From a virus: a stretch of DNA of 64,000 bases. How positions within the stretch are numbered: position 1 is the first letter of the stretch; each line of letters starts with the position of its first letter. The stretch lies in IMG/VR virus record IMGVR_UViG_3300031957_003366, positions 1 to 64,000 of that record; one strand, 5' to 3'. A program made the translations under genes and the position numbers. The notes beneath the pieces were generated by a model. The model saw nothing but the letters and a program-made list of their open reading frames with translations, ran no database searches and was not told where the DNA came from. Below are positions 1 through 7,924 of this stretch, in pieces.

Positions 1-271
1 TCTGGAGATAAAGAGAGGCGACTCTCCAATAATAGATGTCACTTACACCTTCGGGGGTTACAAAATAATTTTCGTTTGCTGTTACCCCTAGGGATGAAAA
101 CCCGATCCTTAGAGGTCCGGAAGCCGAAACCTGAATAAAATTAGTTACATTTGTAAAATTAGCCTCGTATACATTTGCACCGGTGGTGCTACCTCTAATA
201 ACATAAGGCACTGCGCTTACTTGGTATGCTGAAGAATTGCCCAAGCCTGTTTTATAATTAAATACGCTCAT
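1..271 (-). CDS. Probable small virion protein, 3' end outside window
   Basis: An open frame starts at an ATG at 271 and runs off the left edge, giving about 90 residues beginning MSVFNYKTGLGNSS. A good ribosome binding site (AGGAGATAATC) sits just before the ATG. The visible part is rich in Ser, Thr, Val, Asn and aromatic residues and looks all-beta, with no signal peptide or membrane segment. It is the last gene seen in the head module, after the prohead protease and the bS21-like gene, so a capsid decoration or head-associated role is plausible. This is inferred from position and composition only; I do not recognise the family. Confidence 0.6.
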   Translation of the reverse strand, partial: MSVFNYKTGLGNSSAYQVSAVPYVIRGSTTGANVYEANFTNVTNFIQVSASGPLRIGFSSLGVTANENYFVTPEGVSDIYYWRVASLYLQ

Positions 272-287
272 TGATTATCTCCTAAAG

Positions 288-614
288 TTAAGAATTGTCT
301 TGCGCTTCTTCAAGCTGCCTTCTTACTTTTTCTTTTTCTTGTTTTCTCTTCTTTCTTCGCTTTTCTTCGCTGCGAATTTCCGAAGGTTTTCTGTAATATT
401 GTCTTTCTCTGTGGTTCTCAAGGACACGATCTTTCTTTAGCATCCTCTCTAGGACTCTGTATGCCTTCATAACATCTCCGTTCCTTACTTCCACTTGGTA
501 TGGCTCAATTCCGTCTAGGGCATTGATTTTCTTTCCATACTTCTTTCTTTTCTTGTCAAGTTTTCGATCGTATTCTTCGAAATTTCCTTTACTTGACTTG
601 TTGTACTTTCTCAT
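288..614 (-). CDS. rpsU: bS21-like ribosomal protein
   Basis: This is a 108-residue, strongly basic protein. Residues about 38-92 match bacterial ribosomal protein bS21 in order and spacing: a V-x-V-R-N-G start, a helix (AYRVLERMLKKDRVL), then an RERQYYRKPSE segment that parallels RRREFYEKPTE of E. coli S21, followed by a Lys/Arg-rich tail. bS21 binds the 30S platform next to the anti-Shine-Dalgarno end of 16S rRNA and helps start translation. The protein is longer than cellular bS21 (about 70 residues) because of a 37-residue basic N-terminal extension and a longer charged tail. bS21 homologues are known in some marine phages. The gene lies in the head module after the protease, so late expression is likely. 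An RNA-binding protein with a similar composition is the alternative. Confidence 0.72.
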   Translation of the reverse strand: MRKYNKSSKGNFEEYDRKLDKKRKKYGKKINALDGIEPYQVEVRNGDVMKAYRVLERMLKKDRVLENHRERQYYRKPSEIRSEEKRRKKRKQEKEKVRRQLEEAQDNS

Positions 615-621
615 TGGTCTC

Positions 622-1014
622 CTATAGTCCGAAAGCTGATAAATCTACACCGGAGTCATTAGGATCTGAGTCCCTTAGAGCACCGAATTTTTCTTGTTGC
701 GAGGAAGGTGCGGCTGCTAGCGGCTCCGTTCCTTCAAAAATGTTCACACCGCCAAAGTTGCCTGCGCCGCCGATTGAGTCCAAGAGTCGCTTCCTGGTTT
801 CGTTGATGTCTTTCTTTGGCTTGGCTTTTTGTGCTTTTTTCATAAACTTACGAATAGGTTCTTCATCTCTGCCCTCAGTTATAGTTGAGACAGAGACGCC
901 TTGCACTGATTCTTTGATTATGTGAGCAAGAACTCCTGGCTCTTCCATAATCACTTCTTTTACACACTCTTTAATAAGAGGCTTCAAGATCTTTGTGAGT
1001 TCATCTTTATTCAT
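622..1014 (-). CDS. Conserved-looking hypothetical protein of the head module
   Basis: This 130-residue protein begins with an amphipathic, Lys/Glu/Ile-rich helix (residues 1-40), then a basic linker (KKAQKAKPKK, about 58-68), and ends with a low-complexity Gly/Ala/Ser-rich, acidic segment finishing DLSAFGL. There is no signal peptide, membrane segment or catalytic motif. Its ATG overlaps the stop of the prohead protease (TAATG), so the two are probably translationally coupled and made together. Given its place beside gp21, a prohead-core or head-assembly role is possible, but this is inferred from position only. Confidence 0.65.
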   Translation of the reverse strand: MNKDELTKILKPLIKECVKEVIMEEPGVLAHIIKESVQGVSVSTITEGRDEEPIRKFMKKAQKAKPKKDINETRKRLLDSIGGAGNFGGVNIFEGTEPLAAAPSSQQEKFGALRDSDPNDSGVDLSAFGL

Positions 1015-1637
1015 TATAGTCCTACTAGGTCGTAAATTTTCGAAAGTATTATTTGTTCTCTGGTACTGTCCAAAGCGGTTCTTGTAAGGTCCTCGTTCAT
1101 ATAAGAAGATCTTGTGGGGCCAACAAAAGCACCTGATGTTGATGGCTCCTGAACTACGTCAAAACAAATAAGCTGGAAATCTTCATTTACCATTGTTCCT
1201 TCACGTGACTCACGAACCGAACCTAAACCTCTTGATGAGATGCCGATCTTAACGCCGGCATTGACCAAACCCTTGAGTATGTCTCCGGAGGGCGTTGGTA
1301 GAACTTCTAACTTACCCATTACCTTATTGCCGTCCATCCAAATGTCTGTTATTAGGTGCGAGACGTTCTTAAGATTGACAACTGAATCGTCCGGATGGTC
1401 AAGTTCGCCAACCGATCGTCTTTCAGTCACTACTTTTTTATAATTATCAACTTCTCTTCGTAGTGTTCTTTCCGGATACACACGACCATTGCCGTTCTTT
1501 TCTCCGTATTTTTGTAAAACACCGGTAAGAATAGTGGCGCCTTCGTTGATTCTTTTCTTTTCGCCTTCTGTTAGAAAGTCTTGACAGACCCCACCATCAC
1601 AAAGCTCATAAAACTCTCTCAATAATTGTTTACGCAT
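1014..1637 (-). CDS. 21: Prohead core protease (T4 gp21 family)
   Basis: This 207-residue protein is the maturation protease that cleaves scaffold and capsid precursors inside the prohead. The hallmark region is present: GVLQKYGEKNGNGRVYPE near residue 40, then GELDHPDDS with the predicted catalytic His, and KIGISSRGLG with the predicted catalytic Ser, as in the T4 gp21 serine protease family. The length matches T4 gp21 (about 212). The start at 1637 has an SD-like AAGGA seven bases upstream. The gene follows a short leader ORF and a GC-rich hairpin, and its stop overlaps the next ATG. It lies in the usual T4 neighbourhood, downstream of the portal gene. Confidence 0.93.
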   Translation of the reverse strand: MRKQLLREFYELCDGGVCQDFLTEGEKKRINEGATILTGVLQKYGEKNGNGRVYPERTLRREVDNYKKVVTERRSVGELDHPDDSVVNLKNVSHLITDIWMDGNKVMGKLEVLPTPSGDILKGLVNAGVKIGISSRGLGSVRESREGTMVNEDFQLICFDVVQEPSTSGAFVGPTRSSYMNEDLTRTALDSTREQIILSKIYDLVGL

Positions 1638-1651
1638 CTAAATTTCCTTTG

Positions 1652-1666
1652 GCGGGCGTCACCCGC
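1652..1666 (-). promoter_or_regulatory. GC-rich hairpin upstream of the protease start
   Basis: On the coding strand GCGGG, a five-base loop and CCCGC can pair into a short hairpin. It lies between the stop of a 19-codon leader ORF and the SD of the prohead protease. No T-run follows, so it is not a standard terminator. It might shape translation of the protease or mark an RNA processing site. Confidence 0.35.
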
Positions 1667-1671
1667 TCGGT

Positions 1672-1731
1672 TCAAGACCCTTTGCAGCAGCGACGAACCG
1701 GCTGTAGAGCCCATTTTTGTGTCCAAGGCAT
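1672..1731 (-). CDS. Possible 19-residue leader peptide before gp21
   Basis: This is a very short frame, MPWTQKWALQPVRRCCKGS followed by TGA. It is supported by a good ribosome binding site (GGAG, six bases, ATG) and by an upstream element of the putative late-promoter type. It fills most of an otherwise unexplained 122-base gap before the prohead protease. T4 has small head genes at about this place, but I see no similarity to them. It could be a true small protein, a translated leader that controls the protease, or a chance frame. Confidence 0.4.
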   Translation of the reverse strand: MPWTQKWALQPVRRCCKGS

Positions 1732-1748
1732 AATAATCTCCATTCTTT

Positions 1749-1759
1749 TATAAATAGTG
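1749..1759 (-). promoter_or_regulatory. Candidate late promoter element (CACTATTTATA), head module
   Basis: The coding strand reads AACACTATTTATAAAAG just after the stop of the upstream membrane-protein gene and 17 bases before the 19-codon leader ORF. It shares the core CTATTTATA with four other elements in this window that precede virion or lysis genes. It is proposed as the -10-like site for the gp55-type sigma factor; this is inferred from recurrence and position. Confidence 0.5.
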
Positions 1760-2029
1760 TTAAGTTTTATAAATTCTAAAATTTATTCCTTCATCTCCAA
1801 AGATCTGACATAAAGCATAAGAGGTGCCTGATGAAAGACACCCATAAGCAAAGCCGTATGAGGGTTCGGGCGTGTTTAGAATGCAGTAAATAAGCAAGCC
1901 AGCCCAAAAACCAACGCACATAGGGCAGTGGAAAAAGTGGTGCTTTGGCCTGATGCTATTAAAGATTGATCCATAGACCAAGATCTGTGTCAATCCATAA
2001 CTAGCCAGAATAAAAAGCAGCAGCGGCAT
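1760..2029 (-). CDS. Small membrane protein with CPMC motif (DUF1360-like)
   Basis: The 89-residue protein has a hydrophobic N-terminal helix (residues 1-25), then HFFHCPMCVGFWAGLLIYCIL, in which a CxxC pair precedes a second membrane helix (about 39-52), and a third moderately hydrophobic stretch near 60-78. The C-x-x-C-x-G-F-W-x-G pattern resembles DUF1360 membrane proteins; this is recognition by motif only. Its ATG overlaps the preceding stop (TAATG). A membrane protein inside the head/packaging operon is unexpected; it could anchor prohead assembly to the inner membrane or bind a metal or redox partner. Function unknown. Confidence 0.7.
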   Translation of the reverse strand: MPLLLFILASYGLTQILVYGSIFNSIRPKHHFFHCPMCVGFWAGLLIYCILNTPEPSYGFAYGCLSSGTSYALCQIFGDEGINFRIYKT

Positions 2030-2565
2030 TAGAAGTGGTAAGTAATGTAATACCTGCGAGCAAACCTAGGATCGATTGATCCTTTCTTCTCTGCTTGCGG
2101 AACGTTCCCTAGATCTGTATAAACCTCTGGATCTGTAAGGCGCTCTTGCTCGTTGTCTTCAAACTTATCATTCATTGCGAAGCTTGGCTCTTCCATTTGG
2201 AAATAGTCATAAAGCCTTGATAGGGTAACTTCTACAAAATCAATTTTAGAGCCTTCCGCAGGCTTCATTATAGCAGCCTCCATAGACCCCATCATAATAC
2301 CGCCCTGCATTGAGCCGTGTGCGATAACGCCATAGTCTGCAAGATAGGAGAAAAGATCATCCTGTGAATGATAAGTGTGATCCCCCATTTCCGTTTTTGG
2401 AAAAGTTGTTATTTTAGCGTCTTTACGTGAGACGATTATGTGAAGCTCTGGATGATCGTTGACCAAGATGTCGCCATTGAGCGCTTTCTTCGCTTTTAGC
2501 TTGATGGTCCGATCGGGAGGAGTGTCTGGTGTTGAGGAGTCGTTTACTTTAATTTGAATCGCCAT
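2029..2565 (-). CDS. Hypothetical protein of the head module
   Basis: This 178-residue soluble protein has a Lys/Asp-rich N-terminus followed by a mixed alpha/beta region. A Met/Gly-rich segment (GSMQGGIMMGSMEAAIMK) falls around residues 84-101, and the C-terminus is acidic and ends in aromatic residues (RRYYITYHF). I see no known motif. It sits between the helical protein and the CPMC membrane protein in the operon running from terminase through portal to protease. Its start overlaps the end of the upstream gene by 17 bases. A head-assembly role is inferred from position only. Confidence 0.7.
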   Translation of the reverse strand: MAIQIKVNDSSTPDTPPDRTIKLKAKKALNGDILVNDHPELHIIVSRKDAKITTFPKTEMGDHTYHSQDDLFSYLADYGVIAHGSMQGGIMMGSMEAAIMKPAEGSKIDFVEVTLSRLYDYFQMEEPSFAMNDKFEDNEQERLTDPEVYTDLGNVPQAEKKGSIDPRFARRYYITYHF

Positions 2566-3373
2566 AGTTGATCTCCTCTACTAGGGATTGAAGCTTGAGA
2601 GTATCCAAAAGAAGCGCTTCATTTAGCTCTAGGTTCTCAAAGTTATTAAACTTCTTTGTAATGTCTTGTATGCCTTCTGAGATAACTGGGTTTTTTGCTT
2701 CAAAGCTTTCTAGGGCATATTTTAGTTCATTAAGCTTTTCTGTAATGAACATTTTGAACTCAACTCCATCATCAGCAAATGAGGTAATGAACTGAGAAAC
2801 TATTTTCTTTTGACCTTCTGAAAGCATTGTGCCGTATTCATCATTAAAGTTCTTAACAAACTCACGATAAACTAATGTGTCTATTGGCTTATACTCTTTC
2901 TTTTCACTGAGTGTTTCTTGACCACAAAGTTTCTTGACTAGGTTGTCTTCCACTAGAACACGGCTTTTGGTATTATCCACACCTTGTAGAATATTGTGTA
3001 TAGTGCCTAGATCTCTATAATTTGGAACAAAGTTGTTGTATACGCTTGTGCCTAGTTGCTTGTTTATAGCATTAATAAGCTTTGTTTGTGCGTTGAATGT
3101 TTGCTTTCGATCGGCCATCGCATACGAAAACTTACTTTCTTGGATTAGACGGTCGGCCAAGTGAGGCTCGGACATGTCTTTTGTCTCTAAGAGCGTTCGG
3201 TAAAGATAAAGCTCTTTATAAAGTAAGGTGTCTTTCTTGAAATGTTCTTTTACGATCTTGGTTATCTTGGCTGCTTTTTCTTTATCATCTACAAGAGCCG
3301 CTTTTGTAAGCTCTCTAACTAATGCTTCATAAAGAAAAGCGGTATTTCTTTTCTTATTGTACTTGGTCATCAT
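2549..3373 (-). CDS. Helical head-module protein (possible prohead core component)
   Basis: The 274-residue protein is almost entirely predicted helix, rich in Lys, Leu and Glu, with no signal peptide or membrane segment. It begins MMTKYNKKRNTAFLYEALVRELTKAAL. The start overlaps the portal 3' end by 20 bases and has an SD (GGAGAG) seven bases upstream; either of the two adjacent Met codons could be used. In T4 the genes after the portal encode prohead core proteins and the protease. The position and helical character suggest a core or scaffold role, but there is no sequence match I can name. Confidence 0.7.
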   Translation of the reverse strand: MMTKYNKKRNTAFLYEALVRELTKAALVDDKEKAAKITKIVKEHFKKDTLLYKELYLYRTLLETKDMSEPHLADRLIQESKFSYAMADRKQTFNAQTKLINAINKQLGTSVYNNFVPNYRDLGTIHNILQGVDNTKSRVLVEDNLVKKLCGQETLSEKKEYKPIDTLVYREFVKNFNDEYGTMLSEGQKKIVSQFITSFADDGVEFKMFITEKLNELKYALESFEAKNPVISEGIQDITKKFNNFENLELNEALLLDTLKLQSLVEEINYGDSN

Positions 3374-5294
3374 CTTTTCTCTCCAGTGATTCTAAAAGAT
3401 TGTCGATTTCTTTGGAATGCTCCTCAAAATCGTCCTCTACTGTATAACTAGTTTCTTTTTTCTCAACCATCCCCTCTAAGGTTGGTTCTATGTTCTCAAA
3501 AAAGACTTCAGAAGGCTTTGGAAGACCTATTTTTGACCTTTTTGTGTTGCCTGTTGCGAACTCTGGAACGGCCATTGACTTCATTGCCATTCGGTTCTTC
3601 TTGATTCTTCCATCTTTCTTAGGCTTATACATTTTGCCCTTCGAAGCTTCTGTTGTTGTTAGGATGTTTCCAGAATCGTCCCTTTTGCCCGGTGCAACTT
3701 TTAGAATGTCTTCTTCTGGCTCAGCGGCGTCAGTATCCGGTGTTTCCTCTCCACCTAAGTCGGGTGTTTCGGAATCCGCTCCAAAAGCGCCTATGTCGCC
3801 GCCGCCAAGTGAGGTTTCTTCCTCGTCGGAGGCTGCGGCAGCGTCAAGGTCAGAAGAGAACTTTCGGTCAAAATACATTTCACGCTGGTTGCGAAGGAAT
3901 TCTTCTTGTGAGATGTTGAAAATGTGCTCGGCAATGTATCTCTTGGAGAAAAAGCCTTCAGTTGCGGATGAGGCAACCTCAAACTGTGTTTTCATTGTCT
4001 CTAGGTCCTGAAGTTCGGCAATCCTAGACGGGTTATTGAGTTTAAGGTTGAAACCTGTAAGATCAGACTTTCTAAAGCCTAAAGTATAAAGGTGAACCAT
4101 TCCAATCTTTGTAAGCTCGGAAATCAAGGCCTTTTGGAGGCGTTGGATAGTTCTGGCGAAACGAATGTCTTTCTGCGAGAGAGATGTTCGGTCTTCTGCG
4201 TTCTCACCGGCGACTAGATAAGCTTGTGGGATCTTGATGGCGGAAAATAGCTTTTCACGAAGGTATTTCACGTCTTCGATCTGTGAAGTGAACTGACCTC
4301 CTGCTAATGTCTCGATTTTTGTTCCTTGTTGGCCGCCTCGGACTGGAATGTAATAATCTTCCTCTACAGACATTGGGTTATAACGAAGATCTGCTCTTCC
4401 GCTGTCTGCATCAACGATCTGGTTTCGTTTGAGGGTGGTCATAACCTCTTGCATGTATGTGCTTACGTCCTGTGGGGCTACAGCGCCAACATCAACATAA
4501 AATACTCGGCGTTCGGGCGCTCTTACGATACGATAGGACATCATTGCGTCTTCTACAAGCGTTAGTTGCCTCCAGATACGACGAGACCCCTCAAGAACAG
4601 AGGTTCCATAGGGGTTATACTTATTATTTCCTAAAATACGGAAGTGAGCTATCTGCCAGTCCTCAAAGGTCAAGCCACCGGAGTTCCACTGAAACTGTAA
4701 ATAGTTTGGGTTGTTTTCATCTTGTCCTTCTAGCCTTTCTAGTTCGCTGAGAGGCATAGCAACAACATTTTGGATGCCTAGTTTCTCATCAACGTCCAAA
4801 TAAAGGAAAAAGTCTCCATACTTACAAAGAGTTCTTGCCCATCCGTAAAGGTTGAGGTCTACATTGAGAACATCGTAAAACAAGATCTGTAATGCCGTCT
4901 TGATTTCTTGGTTTGGACAGTCAATCGTAAGCATTTTACGAATGTCTGTTGAGGTAGTCATCTCATCGGCATAAATATCAAGCGCAGAGTTTAGTTCTGG
5001 CATGTACTCCATCTGATCGAAGTCAATATATCGATCGTTCCGGTTCTGATTGAGCATAAAGTCGCCGTAAAACGAGTAGTTCTTCTCGTAATCGGCTTTT
5101 TTGAACTCTTTTCCTGATGCGGAGGTCCAATTAAACTTATCAAGTTCCTTTCGGCGGTATTTTCTTGCCTGCTCGTGTCGATAGTTGACGATTGGGCCTG
5201 AGAAAAGCCGTGTAAGCGCCTTGTAAAGCGGGTTGTCCGGGTTTCTTGTGTTCTCTGAACTTCTTTTAGGTATGATTGTTTTTTTATATGCCAT
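3354..5294 (-). CDS. 20: Portal protein (T4 gp20 family)
   Basis: This 646-residue protein forms the dodecameric channel at the head vertex through which DNA is packaged. It carries the gp20 signature RAPERRVFYVDVG near residue 260, preceded by YGTSVLEGSRRIWRQL, and followed by a region ending DIRFARTIQRLQKALISEL that is typical of the family. T4 gp20 is 524 residues; the surplus here is an acidic, Gly/Ala/Asp/Glu-rich stretch from about residue 480 plus a basic C-terminal tail. The gene lies directly after the large terminase, three bases away, as in many T4-type packaging modules. Confidence 0.95.
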   Translation of the reverse strand: MAYKKTIIPKRSSENTRNPDNPLYKALTRLFSGPIVNYRHEQARKYRRKELDKFNWTSASGKEFKKADYEKNYSFYGDFMLNQNRNDRYIDFDQMEYMPELNSALDIYADEMTTSTDIRKMLTIDCPNQEIKTALQILFYDVLNVDLNLYGWARTLCKYGDFFLYLDVDEKLGIQNVVAMPLSELERLEGQDENNPNYLQFQWNSGGLTFEDWQIAHFRILGNNKYNPYGTSVLEGSRRIWRQLTLVEDAMMSYRIVRAPERRVFYVDVGAVAPQDVSTYMQEVMTTLKRNQIVDADSGRADLRYNPMSVEEDYYIPVRGGQQGTKIETLAGGQFTSQIEDVKYLREKLFSAIKIPQAYLVAGENAEDRTSLSQKDIRFARTIQRLQKALISELTKIGMVHLYTLGFRKSDLTGFNLKLNNPSRIAELQDLETMKTQFEVASSATEGFFSKRYIAEHIFNISQEEFLRNQREMYFDRKFSSDLDAAAASDEEETSLGGGDIGAFGADSETPDLGGEETPDTDAAEPEEDILKVAPGKRDDSGNILTTTEASKGKMYKPKKDGRIKKNRMAMKSMAVPEFATGNTKRSKIGLPKPSEVFFENIEPTLEGMVEKKETSYTVEDDFEEHSKEIDNLLESLERKDDDQVQ

Positions 5295-5297
5295 TTT

Positions 5298-6869
5298 TTA
5301 GCCCTTGTATAGCCAAGAATATTGTTGCTGTTGTTTTTTTGCTTCGCTTGCCTGTCCTGATTTCATAACTGGTAAGTGGCCAATCATTCCAGGGATAGTT
5401 GTATTTAGTTCTCTTTTATCTGTAAAGAATGCGTTCATCATTTTTTCTGATTTTTCTCGGTCATAAGCGCTCTCTTCGTATACGGCGTCTCTAATCCAGC
5501 AAGCAATCGCAAAAGACATTACCAAGTCATCGTGCTTTGATCTCATTGCTTGAGGTCGGCCATTTTTCCAGACGAAAGTTTTAAATTCTCCAAATAATCT
5601 TTTAGACCTTGTTATAACTAGTTGGTTGCGAATCATTTCTTCCATTTTGGCGATGATTAATGGCCTTGTCTTAGAAGAAGTGGTAAAGCCGGGTGTTGCG
5701 CCGGTAATGTTTTCTGCTATTAAAGGATCAATAAATTCATCTCCCTTAGAATAATATAAGTTATTATACCTTAGATCTTTCAATTTGTCAATAAGCATAA
5801 ACCCAATATTATTACTTTCTACAACAACCAAACACGTGCCGTATCTTGTTGCGGCCTGATGTACCATATTGGCGTACATATCTATGGCGACTTTTCCTTG
5901 GTATTCCGCAACTATTTCATTTGTGGTAATGTTCCAAACGTGAAAAGCAGAATAGTCTTCACCGTCACCCCTAGCAACGTCAACAGTCATAAAGTATTTT
6001 GATGCTGGATCGTATTCTTGCCAAATCCAAAGGTTTCTATCAAAGCCGTCTCTGTATAGGGGTTCTTGGACTTGCTCAAATACCCATTCTAAGTATTCGG
6101 CATCAATAACAGTCTCGCCTGAAGATAGGAAGGAACATTCTAGCTCCTGTGCTATCTCCTTCTTGGTCATGTTTCTTGTTTCTTTTTTAAACCACTCTTC
6201 ATCACGATCAGGGTGAAGGTGCCAAGGCAAGCTAGTTGGATGGAAATCGTTTAGACCAGCATCAGCGTCGGAATACATACGATAAAACCAGTTACCAATC
6301 CCGTTTGGCGTTGATAAGGCAATACAGCGACCGCCGGTTGATAGTGTTGGGTACAAGCCTTTCCAAAGCTCGTCCAAGCCATCAACGTGAGCAGCCTCAT
6401 CTACCACTAGGAGCGATAGTGCTTCTGAACGGCCGGCATCTCCTGACGTTGAAGAAGCCTTTATCTGTGAGCCGTTTGTTAACTCAAATGAGTTTCTGTT
6501 GTCTATTGATATATCAGCTATTTGCAACCATGGTGGTAAGTTCTTTATCATGAACTTAACTTTTTTAACCAAGTTGCCGGCTGTTGAGAGTTTGGTCGCA
6601 ACAACAAGAATGTTCTTTTCCCTGTGGAAGAGAATAAGCCACGCAGAGTATGCTGCGGTTATTGTTGAGATGCCAAGCTGACGTCCTTTTAAGATTATGT
6701 TGAAACGGTAAGCGTTATAATCTTGAAGAAGATCTTTCTGGAAGGGGTAGGTCCTAAATGGTATAGGGCCTTGTTCGGGGTGAGAGATGCGAACATAGTT
6801 CTCAATAAAGTAATTGGGATCTTTGCCGCACCTAACAATCTCTTTTATTACTTGCTCTTTATTAAGCAC
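5298..6869 (-). CDS. 17: Terminase large subunit (T4 gp17 family)
   Basis: This 523-residue ATP-driven DNA packaging motor and nuclease has all the expected motifs. The ATPase carries Walker A GRQLGIST (residues 62-69), Walker B LLVVDEAAH (about 153-161, with D157 and E158) and the coupling motif LSTPNG (185-190). The RNase H-fold nuclease carries FMTVDVARGDGEDYS (catalytic Asp near 297), LVVVESNNIG and SKHDDLVMSFA near residue 445. It is somewhat shorter than T4 gp17 (610). The gene is followed by the portal and preceded by an unidentified 163-residue protein. Confidence 0.96.
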   Translation of the reverse strand: MLNKEQVIKEIVRCGKDPNYFIENYVRISHPEQGPIPFRTYPFQKDLLQDYNAYRFNIILKGRQLGISTITAAYSAWLILFHREKNILVVATKLSTAGNLVKKVKFMIKNLPPWLQIADISIDNRNSFELTNGSQIKASSTSGDAGRSEALSLLVVDEAAHVDGLDELWKGLYPTLSTGGRCIALSTPNGIGNWFYRMYSDADAGLNDFHPTSLPWHLHPDRDEEWFKKETRNMTKKEIAQELECSFLSSGETVIDAEYLEWVFEQVQEPLYRDGFDRNLWIWQEYDPASKYFMTVDVARGDGEDYSAFHVWNITTNEIVAEYQGKVAIDMYANMVHQAATRYGTCLVVVESNNIGFMLIDKLKDLRYNNLYYSKGDEFIDPLIAENITGATPGFTTSSKTRPLIIAKMEEMIRNQLVITRSKRLFGEFKTFVWKNGRPQAMRSKHDDLVMSFAIACWIRDAVYEESAYDREKSEKMMNAFFTDKRELNTTIPGMIGHLPVMKSGQASEAKKQQQQYSWLYKG

Positions 6870-6874
6870 ACTAG

Positions 6875-7366
6875 TTATAGATTCCTAGCGCCCTTAGCGA
6901 AGCGTCGGTAAGTCTCCATCAACTTGTCTTGTGCTGGAATGGGAGGGTTCTCATCTATTCCTTTCATTCCGTTAATCTTGTACTTCTTGATCGCATTCGC
7001 AAAAACTCGCACATTTGACGTTGACTGAACAAGAACATCAACTTCGCCGTCGGCGCCAAGACTAACACGCTTTCCAAGTATCTGGCTAGCTCGATTGGTT
7101 AGGTATTTGGCGATGTCGGCCATAACTCTTTCCATTTCTTCCTCAAACCCGCCACCATAAACTTCTTTAAGCTTGATGTCTGTTTGATAAGTGATTGTAA
7201 GAATGTCGCCGGCAGTCCGAACAGTGAATCCGTCCATGTGGCGGCTATCTTTGATGGGATCGCCTTCTTCACGGCGAAGACCAATCTTGAGTGGGTCGCC
7301 GTTGGCGTCGGTGCCGCCATCATAAGCTAGGGCGGCGGCTTGTGCTAGTGCTTGGACTGGTGTCAT
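6875..7366 (-). CDS. Hypothetical protein upstream of terminase
   Basis: The 163-residue protein begins MTPVQALAQAAALAYDGG and contains IGLRREEGDPIKDSR and a middle section of alternating hydrophobic strands (FTVRTAGDILTITYQT), then a helix-rich C-terminus ending RFAKGARNL. There is no helix-turn-helix or ATPase motif that would mark a small terminase, although it sits five bases upstream of the large terminase. It could be a packaging accessory or a neck/tail-completion protein. I do not recognise the family. Confidence 0.7.
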   Translation of the reverse strand: MTPVQALAQAAALAYDGGTDANGDPLKIGLRREEGDPIKDSRHMDGFTVRTAGDILTITYQTDIKLKEVYGGGFEEEMERVMADIAKYLTNRASQILGKRVSLGADGEVDVLVQSTSNVRVFANAIKKYKINGMKGIDENPPIPAQDKLMETYRRFAKGARNL

Positions 7367-7369
7367 TTG

Positions 7370-7924
7370 TTATTCTCCCGGAGTGTGCTTGTATTGAGCA
7401 ATCTTATTTGCAAGTTGTTCGATGAATTTAGGATCATCGAGCATACCTTCCACAGAAGGCATTTCTTTCATTTGTTTTTGAATCGCTCTTTTTATTCTTG
7501 GAAGGAAAGTCGTTCTGAACAATTTACCTGATGCAACTTTAGCACGTATGTTGTTTACAAAGGTTTCGTTGCCCACTAAGCTGTCTCCAACTTCTTCTGG
7601 AGTGTCGTCTAAAGTATCAAATCTAGATATAATTGATTGTATTACCTTGTCTTGCTCTGCATCCATCTTTGATGCATCGGCAGATGCGTCTGCAACGGCA
7701 GCATTGTATACTTTCTTGCCGCCTCTGCTTAGGCCGGCAGCTGAATCCATTGCTTCAATCTCGCCAGCACGAACATCTAGATCATCCGCTCCACTTGGGC
7801 CTCTTCGGGGCCTTCGGGTCGAGGCTTTCTTACTACGGCCAAAAAGACCTCCAAGGGTTGCCTCGTCTAGGTCGGCTATTTCTTCCTTGATTATCTCAAC
7901 TAGTTTTTCTTTTGTGATTCTCAT
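7370..7924 (-). CDS. Helical hypothetical protein with basic linker
   Basis: I chose the ATG at 7924 (184 residues, MRITKEKLVEIIKEEIADL) because GGAG lies five bases upstream; an earlier ATG at 7966 would overlap the upstream gene by 71 bases and adds only a Lys-rich tail. The N-terminal amphipathic helix is of a type I remember from many marine-phage proteins. It is followed by a basic Arg-Arg-Pro-Arg-Arg segment, an Ala/Asp/Ser-rich stretch and a helical C-terminus. No enzyme motif is visible. It lies just before the packaging genes, so a structural or scaffold-like role is possible but unproven. Confidence 0.65.
   Translation of the reverse strand: MRITKEKLVEIIKEEIADLDEATLGGLFGRSKKASTRRPRRGPSGADDLDVRAGEIEAMDSAAGLSRGGKKVYNAAVADASADASKMDAEQDKVIQSIISRFDTLDDTPEEVGDSLVGNETFVNNIRAKVASGKLFRTTFLPRIKRAIQKQMKEMPSVEGMLDDPKFIEQLANKIAQYKHTPGE

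Noticed and set aside
1652-1666. Hairpin as an intrinsic terminator
   Set aside because: The stem is five pairs and no T-run follows on the coding strand; the protease SD and start are directly downstream.
1749-1756. TATAAATA on the plus strand as a T4 late promoter for plus-strand transcription
   Set aside because: No plus-strand gene follows this or the similar sites at 13277, 21043 and 37284. Their constant distance upstream of minus-strand starts makes a minus-strand role more likely.
3490-4011. Plus-strand frame of about 173 codons
   Set aside because: Antisense of the acidic Gly/Ala/Glu-rich portal tail; Ser-rich composition is what such DNA gives in reverse. Portal coding is certain here.
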